Assembly (NCBI GenBank): GCA_024277475.1
Contig: JAJRVC010000206.1
Span: 1 to 15,054, forward strand
DNA: 15,054 nucleotides
Origin: Deltaproteobacteria bacterium
Lineage (GTDB): Bacteria > Desulfobacterota > Desulfobacteria > Desulfobacterales > JAFDCJ01
Reading direction: 5' to 3'
Below the pieces are notes generated by a model. The model did not search any database. It saw only the letters and a program-made list of their open reading frames with translations, and was not told where the DNA came from. The translations under genes were made by a program, and so were the position numbers. This document shows positions 1 through 5,597 of this stretch, piece by piece; the first letter of the stretch is position 1, and the number at the start of each line of letters is the position of its first letter.

Positions 1-71
1 GCAGGCGGGGTAGTATTTTATCTGCAGGGGCGGGGTAGCGGGATCTGGCCAAGCTCTCTTTTCGTTGTTGT

Positions 72-785
72 GTGAACGAACGTCTCAATTTACCTGAGCG
101 AAAGTGTATCAGTTTATCTGAGCGCTATAGCCAGGGCAAATCATTTCACAAAGCCATCTATTACCTGATAAAATCGGGTGAAAAGAGCCTTGGCAAATAT
201 GCCTTGGAAGAGTCTCATCAGTATTTTAAACAAGCCTTTGATCTGATGAGCAATATGCATGGTAAAACAGAAGAAGAGCAGCGGAATATCCTGAGGTTAC
301 TAAACAACTGGGCTCTGGTCTATTATTACCGCGGAGATTTTAGTGGATTGTATGATCTTCTCAAAGCCCATGAAAAATTGGCTGGGTCCCAGGTCGAGAA
401 GGAAAACGCAGGGATGTTTTTTGCATGGCTTGGCTGGGCCATGCAGCGCAGAGAAAAACTAAGGGAAAGCTATCACTATTTACAGAAAAGCTTAAAATTT
501 GGAGAGGAGATCGGAAATGCCAAAATTATAGGTTACTCGTGTGCCTGGCTTACACATACCTGTGCGGATTTGGGACTTTTGGATGAGGCGATTATTTATG
601 GCGAGAGGGCCCAGGAGATATCCAATCGTAACAAGTCTGATCAAGATCTTTTTCGGTTTACCATGGCCGGCCGGGGGTTGGTCTATTATTTTAGAGGCGA
701 TTGTAAAAAAGCAATTGATGTCGGAAAAGCTTTGCTCGAATATGAAAATGAACAATCCGATTTTTATTTAAATTTGAAAACATAG
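72..785 (+). CDS. TPR-repeat protein, probable remnant of a larger ATPase/cyclase-type regulator
   Basis: The 237-residue frame is almost entirely helical TPR-like repeats (about residues 25-225). Recurrent TPR-type signatures include the ALEESHQYFKQAFDLM segment, WALVYYYRGDF, YHYLQKSLKFGEEIGN and GLVYYFRGDCKKAIDVG. This style resembles the C-terminal TPR region of class III adenylate cyclase/AAA-ATPase regulators, but no cyclase or ATPase domain is present. The frame is closed upstream by a TAG at 36-38. The assumed GTG start at 72 has no Shine-Dalgarno sequence, and the N-terminal 20 residues contain a small internal duplication (LNLPER / ISLSER). The C-terminus stops abruptly in the middle of a TPR. 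It is the only plus-strand gene and converges on the tRNA terminator. I read it as a decayed fragment; a genuine short TPR protein is the alternative. Function is unknown. Confidence 0.5.
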   Translation: MNERLNLPERKCISLSERYSQGKSFHKAIYYLIKSGEKSLGKYALEESHQYFKQAFDLMSNMHGKTEEEQRNILRLLNNWALVYYYRGDFSGLYDLLKAHEKLAGSQVEKENAGMFFAWLGWAMQRREKLRESYHYLQKSLKFGEEIGNAKIIGYSCAWLTHTCADLGLLDEAIIYGERAQEISNRNKSDQDLFRFTMAGRGLVYYFRGDCKKAIDVGKALLEYENEQSDFYLNLKT

Positions 786-930
786 TCCTTTGGGTCTGGA
801 TTCTTTACTTTATTAAGAAAGGACGGCGGATTGAAAGAGGCCTGATGCCGCCTTTGCGAAACAATGGGCCAGGCATTTCAAGAAAGAGGGTACGGCTGGA
901 TCTAGTCTTTTAAAGTAAAGCGCAAAAAAA

Positions 931-962
931 GACTCACAAGTTATTGAAATAACTTGTGAGTC
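931..962. terminator. Bidirectional rho-independent terminator after the tRNA pair
   Basis: This is a perfect 15-bp inverted repeat (931-945 and 948-962) with a tiny loop. On the minus strand the stem is followed by seven T residues (plus-strand A-run 924-930), ending the tRNA-Gly/tRNA-Cys transcript. On the plus strand it is followed by ATTATTTTTT (963-972), so it could also stop transcription arriving from the TPR gene at 72-785. The rest of the gap from 786 to 930 holds nothing I recognise. Confidence 0.85.
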
Positions 963-975
963 ATTATTTTTTAAT

Positions 976-1050
976 TGGAGGCGGCATCCGGATTTGAACC
1001 GGAGAATAGCGGTTTTGCAGACCGCCGCCTTACCACTTGGCTATGCCGCC
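976..1050 (-). tRNA. tRNA-Cys (GCA)
   Basis: Read on the minus strand this folds as a complete cloverleaf. The acceptor stem is GGCGGCA (1050-1044) paired with TGCCGCC (986-980). The anticodon loop CTGCAAA contains GCA, and the T-arm has the GGTTCAAATCC loop. The discriminator base is U73, as expected for tRNA-Cys, and the CCA end is encoded (978-976). It lies 7 nt downstream of tRNA-Gly and is probably co-transcribed with it. The order pgsA, tRNA-Gly, tRNA-Cys matches E. coli pgsA-glyW-cysT. Confidence 0.97.
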
Positions 1051-1057
1051 AAAAAAA

Positions 1058-1132
1058 TGGAGCGGGAAACGGGATTTGAACCCGCGACTTCGACCTTGGC
1101 AAGGTCGCACTCTACCACTGAGTTATTCCCGC
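1058..1132 (-). tRNA. tRNA-Gly (GCC)
   Basis: Minus-strand cloverleaf with acceptor stem GCGGGAA (1132-1126) paired with TTCCCGC (1068-1062). The anticodon arm is GACCTTGCCAAGGTC with anticodon GCC, the T-loop is GTTCAAATC, the discriminator is U, and CCA is encoded (1060-1058). It is the first gene of a two-tRNA unit with tRNA-Cys and sits about 9 nt after the predicted transcription start. Confidence 0.97.
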
Positions 1133-1147
1133 TCAATTGAATTTTGC

Positions 1148-1176
1148 TTTTTAACTACTTATTATCTTTTTGTCAA
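1148..1176 (-). promoter_or_regulatory. Promoter of the tRNA-Gly/tRNA-Cys unit
   Basis: On the minus strand a perfect -35 box TTGACA (1176-1171) is followed after 17 nt by TAAAAA (1153-1148) as a -10 box; TTAAAA at a spacing of 16 is the alternative. Transcription would start near 1141, about 9 nt before the tRNA-Gly 5' end. The -35 box lies 8 bp from the edge of the 164-bp repeat, so the tRNAs have their own promoter despite following pgsA. Confidence 0.6.
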
Positions 1177-1184
1177 CAAAAAAG

Positions 1185-1348
1185 CTTAGGGCTCACTCAA
1201 AAATAACTTCACATTTTGGACGCCGATCCATCCCGACCAGCTGCGTTACGGAAGCTCGAAATATGCTTGATATTCCTGTGTTTCTGCGTCTTGCCGGCCG
1301 GACGTCTCAACTTCCAAAATTGTGAATCTATTTCTTCGTAAACCCTTA
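1185..1348 (-). repeat. 164-bp inverted dispersed repeat, copy A (MITE-like)
   Basis: The reverse complement of this segment aligns without gaps to 11431-11594, with 150 of 164 bases identical by my count. Near its ends it carries imperfect inverted repeats, TTCACAATTTTGGA (minus strand, 1326-1313) and TTCACATTTTGGA (plus strand, 1208-1220). Internal arms also partly pair, so the whole unit can fold into a long imperfect hairpin. It fills the gap between pgsA and the tRNA promoter. Its TAAGGG end includes the pgsA stop codon (TAA, 1348-1346). It has no credible gene of its own. A non-autonomous transposable element or a structured 3'-end element are both possible. Confidence 0.85.
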
Positions 1349-1885
1349 ACTCTGGAGAAGTCTTCGGAACTTAAAAAAATAATCGGCACCTGACCAGACA
1401 GTAAAGCCAAGAGCACCCCATAAAAAGAATACCCCGATGGCTTGTGGGTTAAGCCCTAAAAAGGGGTAATGAATCATTAGCGGTATGATCGCTGCGATTT
1501 GAAAACCGGTTTTGTATTTTCCGAGATTTGATGCCGATACGTCCTCACCTCTTTCAGCGATAATATTGCGCAGTCCCGTCACCGCAATTTCACGGCCGAT
1601 AATAATACAGACGATCCAGGAGGAAACCCAGCCCAGAGCAGTCAGCATGATAAATGCAGACGATACCAATAGTTTGTCTGCCACCGGGTCCATTACTTTA
1701 CCGAGAGTCGACACCAATCCGCGTGTTCTGGCAATATACCCGTCCAGGTAGTCTGTAATCGCAGCAGCGCTGAATATAATCGCCGCAATAAAGGTACAAA
1801 CCCGGTTTGGGAACAGCATCAGAATCACAATTATTGGAACAGCGGCAACGCGAAATAACGTCAATGTATTGGGATGACTGAGAAT
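1346..1885 (-). CDS. pgsA: CDP-diacylglycerol--glycerol-3-phosphate 3-phosphatidyltransferase
   Basis: This integral inner-membrane enzyme makes phosphatidylglycerophosphate from CDP-diacylglycerol and glycerol-3-phosphate, the committed step to phosphatidylglycerol and cardiolipin. The CDP-alcohol phosphotransferase signature D-G-x2-A-R-x8-G-x3-D-x3-D is complete (DGYIAR ... GKVMDPVADK), with several hydrophobic helices around it. From an ATT codon at 1885 the protein has 179 residues and begins LSHPNTLTLFRV, matching the family N-terminus (E. coli NIPTLLTLFRV). The only standard start in frame is TTG at 1864; it would cut this conserved segment and has no ribosome site. A stop at 1888-1886 rules out a longer form. 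The stop codon lies inside the edge of repeat copy A. tRNA-Gly and tRNA-Cys follow, as after E. coli pgsA. Confidence 0.92.
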   Translation of the reverse strand: MLSHPNTLTLFRVAAVPIIVILMLFPNRVCTFIAAIIFSAAAITDYLDGYIARTRGLVSTLGKVMDPVADKLLVSSAFIMLTALGWVSSWIVCIIIGREIAVTGLRNIIAERGEDVSASNLGKYKTGFQIAAIIPLMIHYPFLGLNPQAIGVFFLWGALGFTVWSGADYFFKFRRLLQS

Positions 1886-1891
1886 TTACTT

Positions 1892-1897
1892 CCACCT
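1892..1897 (-). promoter_or_regulatory. Shine-Dalgarno site pointing to an ATT start of pgsA
   Basis: Minus-strand AGGTGG (1897-1892) is placed 6 nt before the ATT codon at 1885-1883. No comparable site precedes the TTG at 1864. With the conserved N-terminal residues between ATT and TTG, this is the main evidence for a non-canonical start. The rest of the gap to the next gene (1898-2042) contains a CCGGT-rich imperfect hairpin around 1945-1973 but nothing else I can name. Confidence 0.5.
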
Positions 1898-2042
1898 ATC
1901 CTTACCAAAGCAGCACTTTTGTTTATTGCTCCAATGTTTTTTAGTTTCCGGTCTACCGGTCAACCGGCAAACAATTCACCGTATCGCTTTTCTATCGACA
2001 AACACCACCCATAGGGGGTGAAATCAATGATAGTTCTCTGGG

Positions 2043-2321
2043 TCAGGGTTTTTTTTCTTTTTTTCCTGAATGGGCGGCAAGGTATTTTTCTTTGCATTGC
2101 TTACTGCAAAAATAAAGGTCTTTTCCGCCAAAATTTAAATGTACTCCGTTTCTTTTGGGAAAATAAGCCTCGCAAAAAGGATCCTTTATCATGACATCAT
2201 CAATTTCTGCCGGGGTCTTACCCGAAACCGATCTTGAGGAAGATGCATCTGGAAACATCCAGGATTTCAACGTGCGATAAAGCACGTATCCAACTACAAA
2301 TAAAATGATAAATCTGATCAT
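2043..2321 (-). CDS. Small membrane-anchored YHS/TRASH-like Cys protein
   Basis: This 92-residue protein has an N-terminal transmembrane helix (residues 3-20), a short linker, and a C-terminal YHS-type metal-binding module (about 44-85). The module reads MIKDPFCEAYFPKR, a GGKDLYFCSKQC segment, then KEKYLA, with cysteines at 50, 72 and 76. A lysine-rich tail follows. The pattern DPxC ... G-G-K-x-Y/F-F-C-x3-C is typical of YHS domains, which bind metals in some proteins; the substrate here is unknown. Its ATG overlaps the folK stop codon as ATGA, so the two genes are translationally coupled. It is probably a cytoplasm-facing, membrane-tethered domain, but orientation is not certain. Confidence 0.8.
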   Translation of the reverse strand: MIRFIILFVVGYVLYRTLKSWMFPDASSSRSVSGKTPAEIDDVMIKDPFCEAYFPKRNGVHLNFGGKDLYFCSKQCKEKYLAAHSGKKEKKP

Positions 2322-2818
2322 TTATACTCAGCTATCCTTTGATCCCCTGCTTCAAGGTCTTCCAATAAGGATTGCAGGGTCCGGTGGAAAACGGGATGAA
2401 TAATGTCGGGATCTATATCACAAACAGGCTTTAATACAAAGCACCTTTTGTGCATTCTGGGATGGGGAATTACCAATTTGAGCGTGTCCACCACCCTCTC
2501 GTCATATAGTATGATGTCCAGATCAAGCACTCTCGGCCCAAACCGAACAGCATCTCGGGTACGGCCGGCATTTCGCTCGATTGATTTGAGTGTATCCAAT
2601 AAAGAGAAAGGGTCAAGGGTCGTTTCAATTTTTACAACATAATTCACAAACCAGTCTTGGTCCTTATAACCAACCGGCTCGGTTTGGTAGACAAGTGATT
2701 GATCGATCAAACGGCATCTGCCGCAACACGTCAGGGCGGTAATACCTTTACGGCAATTTTCAAGTTTGCGGCCCAGATTGGAGCCAACGCCGATATATGC
2801 AATGTGGCAGGTGTTCAC
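2318..2818 (-). CDS. folK: 2-amino-4-hydroxy-6-hydroxymethyldihydropteridine diphosphokinase (HPPK)
   Basis: FolK transfers pyrophosphate from ATP to 6-hydroxymethyl-7,8-dihydropterin in folate synthesis. The frame shows the family hallmarks: AYIGVGSNLG near the N-terminus (residues 7-16), the YQTEPVGYKDQDWFVN substrate loop (44-59), RFGPRVLDLDII (92-103) with Mg-binding Asp99 and Asp101, and IPHPRMHKRCFVL (117-129). I chose the GTG at 2818, giving 166 residues, which is the usual FolK size, and starting 20 nt after the dapF stop. The longer frame from 2899 would add 27 residues without family resemblance and overlap dapF by 62 nt. It follows dapF and overlaps the YHS gene by 4 nt. Confidence 0.93.
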   Translation of the reverse strand: MNTCHIAYIGVGSNLGRKLENCRKGITALTCCGRCRLIDQSLVYQTEPVGYKDQDWFVNYVVKIETTLDPFSLLDTLKSIERNAGRTRDAVRFGPRVLDLDIILYDERVVDTLKLVIPHPRMHKRCFVLKPVCDIDPDIIHPVFHRTLQSLLEDLEAGDQRIAEYK

Positions 2819-2837
2819 AGCTTCCGAACCCCTGCAG

Positions 2838-3665
2838 TTAACTTTTCCAGGCATCTTCCCCCAATTGAGCGGAATAAATAATACGCGCGTCGCCTTCAAG
2901 GTAGATACCGTTGAAAAAGCTGCCGTCTTTCTTAAAATAAATGGTCAAAGATTCTCCACTTCGCGTCAACAGGTTGATGGGAGATGGCCATTTCGCTTTA
3001 CAGGAAGTAATCAGCGCCGCAGCGATGGAACCGGTGCCACAGGCAAGGGTTTCATTTTCGACCCCCCGCTCGTAGGTTCGAATAGATAGATGTCCCTGCT
3101 TTTGTTGACAAACAAAGTTAACATTGGTGCCGGCCGGTGCAAACGCCTCGTGAAATCGTACTTCTCTTCCAAGATCGAAAACATTGATGTCTTCGATGCT
3201 CTCCTTTATTACAACCACGTGAGGTACACCGGTATTGACACTGCACACCGTCACAGGACCACTTTTCAGCTCGATGTTGTAATCCAGACGAAGCTCGGCA
3301 GGGTCCGGCATTTTCACTTTCACGCGGTCATCTTTTACCTGTCCGCTGACTATACCGGTTTCAGTTTCAAAGGACAAGTTTTCGCCGGCGATTCCGTTTA
3401 TACAGGCAAATCGGGCGGCACAGCGAGCGCCGTTGCCGCACATTTCAGCTTTACTGCCGTCTGAATTAAAAAATCGCCACTTAAAATCAGCCTTGTCTGA
3501 AGGTTCAATCAAAATAAAACCATCAGCACCGACAGACATTTTGCGGCGGCAAATCCGTCTGGTAAAGCCAGGCAAATCGTTAACTGTGACAACCTTTTCT
3601 CGATTGTCCACAATGATAAAATCATTGCCGCTTCCACTCATCTTAAAAAAAGTAATAGGTTCCAT
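2838..3665 (-). CDS. dapF: Diaminopimelate epimerase
   Basis: This cytoplasmic, PLP-independent enzyme converts LL- to meso-diaminopimelate for lysine and peptidoglycan. From the ATG at 3665 it has 275 residues, like E. coli DapF (274). Both catalytic cysteines are present: Cys76 in EMCGNGARC and Cys209 in ETLACGTGS. GSGNDFIIVD (residues 11-20), FFNSDGS (66-72), PAGTNVNF (177-184) and RGVENET (200-206) also match. An ATG at 3695 would extend the protein by ten residues, but these come from the AT-rich intergenic repeat-like sequence and lack a ribosome site. lysA lies immediately upstream, so epimerisation and decarboxylation of diaminopimelate are encoded together. Confidence 0.96.
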   Translation of the reverse strand: MEPITFFKMSGSGNDFIIVDNREKVVTVNDLPGFTRRICRRKMSVGADGFILIEPSDKADFKWRFFNSDGSKAEMCGNGARCAARFACINGIAGENLSFETETGIVSGQVKDDRVKVKMPDPAELRLDYNIELKSGPVTVCSVNTGVPHVVVIKESIEDINVFDLGREVRFHEAFAPAGTNVNFVCQQKQGHLSIRTYERGVENETLACGTGSIAAALITSCKAKWPSPINLLTRSGESLTIYFKKDGSFFNGIYLEGDARIIYSAQLGEDAWKS

Positions 3666-3749
3666 CTTCAAATGATTGAATATTGTCGATTGCATATTGA
3701 ATATTTGTGGAATGCTGTCGAGTTAAAAAAGACAGAGCATAGCAATTCA

Positions 3750-3777
3750 TTCAATAGTCAATTTTCAATAGTCAATT
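3750..3777. repeat. Two perfect tandem 14-bp repeats between lysA and dapF
   Basis: The sequence TTCAATAGTCAATT occurs twice head to tail (3750-3763, 3764-3777). It sits in an AT-rich 144-bp gap where related ATTCAATATTG-like words recur (3670-3705). No promoter, terminator or gene is evident. It may be a fragment of a dispersed intergenic repeat or simple slippage; I see no coding role. Confidence 0.7.
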
Positions 3778-3809
3778 CTCCAGTTTCGGGTCAGGGTTAG
3801 GTTGACAAA

Positions 3810-5069
3810 TCATGCTTCAAAAAAGGGCGGCAGAGATTCTCCTCTGACTAAATCCTCATAGTTTTCACGGGTCTTTATGACATGGAACCGGTCGTCTTTT
3901 ACCATGACTTCGGCCACCCGGGGCCGTGAGCAGTAGTTGGACGACATGACATAACCATAAGCACCTGCACTCATGACTGCCAGAAGATCACCACTTTCCA
4001 CATCACAAATGCTGCGATCGACAGCCAAAAAGTCGCTGCTTTCACAAATCGGCCCGACAACATCGGCGACAATTAAGTTTTTTTTCGAATTTACCACGGG
4101 TTCAATTGCATGAAATGCATTGTAGAGCGTCGGCCGCAGCAAATCGTTCATGCCGGCATCAACAATCACAAAATTTTTTACTTCGCCTGATTTACGGTAA
4201 AGCACTTTTGTAACCAGGATTCCGGCATTGCCGACCAATACGCGACCAGGTTCCAAAATCAGTTGTAGATCCAGACCCTTGAGCTGTTGGGTAATGGTTC
4301 CGGCGTATTCACCGAGCGGCGGTGGCGTCTCATCGGCGTAGGTTATGCCAAGCCCGCCGCCCATGTCCAGATACTTGATGTCGGTACCCATTTGTTTTAA
4401 CTCTTTTATCAAGGTTTTGAGACTTATTAACGCGGCCTCAAACGGCTTGGTTTCGGTAATCTGAGAACCGATGTGGCAATCAATTCCAACAATATCCACG
4501 TGATCGAGATGGCTGGCTTTCCGGTAACTTTCTATTGCTGATTCCGTATTGATGCCGAATTTATTTTTTTTCAAACCGGTTGAAATATACGGATGGGTTT
4601 TCGGATCGACATCGGGGTTGACTCGAATGGACACCTGTGCACGTTTTTTTAATTCTCCGGCCCTGCTGCTGATCAACTCCAGCTCGACGGGAGATTCGAC
4701 ATTGAACATCAGGATACCGGTTTCAAGGGCATAGTCGATTTCATCGATCCGCTTTCCCACACCGGAATAAACGATACGATCCGGAGAAAAACCAGCCTTG
4801 AGTCCCCGGTACAGCTCCCCGCCGGAAACAATATCCAGGCCGCAACCCATGTCGGCAAATATCTTTAACACCGCCAAGTTCGTATTTGCTTTCGCCGAAA
4901 AACAGATCAGGTTAGGTACACCTTCAAACGCCGCGTTAAATACCTGGAAATGGCGTTTCAAGGTTGCATGGCTATACAAATAAAAAGGTGTGCCGATCTT
5001 GGCGGAAATTTCCTGAATCGAAACATCCTCACAGCACAATACATTGTCCCGATATTTGAAATGATGCAT
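3810..5069 (-). CDS. lysA: Diaminopimelate decarboxylase
   Basis: LysA is a PLP enzyme that decarboxylates meso-diaminopimelate to L-lysine, the last step of the pathway. The 419-residue frame is a normal full length. The PLP lysine is Lys60 in CFSAKANTN. Other landmarks are HIGSQI (199-204), the phosphate-binding region DMGGGLG (235-241), EPGR (273-276), CESSD with the substrate-site Cys342, and GAYGYVMSSNY (369-379). AGGTGA about 5 nt before the ATG at 5069 supports the start. It lies 31 nt after the lipoprotein gene, an arrangement typical of argH-lysA clusters in related bacteria, and precedes dapF. No lysine riboswitch is visible upstream, consistent with transcription from the argH side. 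Confidence 0.97.
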   Translation of the reverse strand: MHHFKYRDNVLCCEDVSIQEISAKIGTPFYLYSHATLKRHFQVFNAAFEGVPNLICFSAKANTNLAVLKIFADMGCGLDIVSGGELYRGLKAGFSPDRIVYSGVGKRIDEIDYALETGILMFNVESPVELELISSRAGELKKRAQVSIRVNPDVDPKTHPYISTGLKKNKFGINTESAIESYRKASHLDHVDIVGIDCHIGSQITETKPFEAALISLKTLIKELKQMGTDIKYLDMGGGLGITYADETPPPLGEYAGTITQQLKGLDLQLILEPGRVLVGNAGILVTKVLYRKSGEVKNFVIVDAGMNDLLRPTLYNAFHAIEPVVNSKKNLIVADVVGPICESSDFLAVDRSICDVESGDLLAVMSAGAYGYVMSSNYCSRPRVAEVMVKDDRFHVIKTRENYEDLVRGESLPPFFEA

Positions 5070-5100
5070 ATTTCACCTGTTGTAGTCCGGAAATGTCGTC

Positions 5101-5574
5101 TTAGTACGTAAAATCAATAAAATTCGAGTCTTCGCCGACAACGCCATCGTCATCGTAGCCTTTGACTTTATAAATGTATCGATAGCCGGGTTCAATGGTC
5201 TGGCTAAAAATCACCGATGGCTCAGAGCTTCCGGAAACATCGTTACGGACCAAAACATCTCCGATTTTCAGAAAATAAATCGGACAGTTTGGGCAATCGG
5301 CTTCAACTGATGATTGTTTGGACCGGTAAATCAAAAACCCGGTTATCGGGGATTTGGCCTTATCATTTGTTTTAGGAATTGTCCATCTCAGCTTGACTGT
5401 ATTCTCATGGATGCTGTAAGTCAGATCTATGACCTCCGGCGGTCTGTTCCCACTGGGCGGCTTCGGCGAGGCTTTCCTACCGCACCCGGATAACATAAAT
5501 GTCGATGTCACCCAGATTGCAGAAACCAGGGTGATCAAGGCCAGAATGGATACGTTCACGATGGCTCTCTTCAT
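5101..5574 (-). CDS. Small lipoprotein with a fibronectin-III-like domain
   Basis: From the ATG at 5574 this is a 157-residue protein. A positively charged start (MKR) is followed by a hydrophobic stretch (5-27) and a lipobox LSGC with lipidated Cys31. A Pro-rich linker (KASPKPPSGNRPPE) leads to a beta-rich domain (about 48-157). The region has fibronectin-III character: LTYSIHENTVKLRWTIP, then GFLIYRSK, then PGYRYIYKVKGYDDDGVVGEDS. A Cys94-x2-Cys97 pair lies in an inserted loop. A longer frame starts at 5646 inside argH, but the lipoprotein signal clearly begins at 5574, 23 nt after argH. It probably sits in the outer membrane or periplasm. Its role is unknown and need not relate to amino acid synthesis. 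Confidence 0.85.
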   Translation of the reverse strand: MKRAIVNVSILALITLVSAIWVTSTFMLSGCGRKASPKPPSGNRPPEVIDLTYSIHENTVKLRWTIPKTNDKAKSPITGFLIYRSKQSSVEADCPNCPIYFLKIGDVLVRNDVSGSSEPSVIFSQTIEPGYRYIYKVKGYDDDGVVGEDSNFIDFTY

Positions 5575-5597
5575 CAAACTACCGATCCCTATAATTT

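Noticed and set aside
2006..2020. CACCC ... GGGTG hairpin as a terminator between the YHS gene and pgsA
   Set aside because: The stem is only 5 bp and no T-run follows on the minus strand; the genes are probably read through.
2819..2899. Longer folK start at 2899
   Set aside because: It overlaps dapF by 62 nt and adds 27 residues without family similarity; GTG at 2818 gives the standard FolK length.
3750..3777. Tandem 14-bp repeats as a CRISPR fragment
   Set aside because: The units abut without spacers, they are too short, and no cas gene is present.
5070..5100. Lysine riboswitch upstream of lysA
   Set aside because: Only 31 nt separate lysA from the upstream lipoprotein gene, far too short for a lysine riboswitch.
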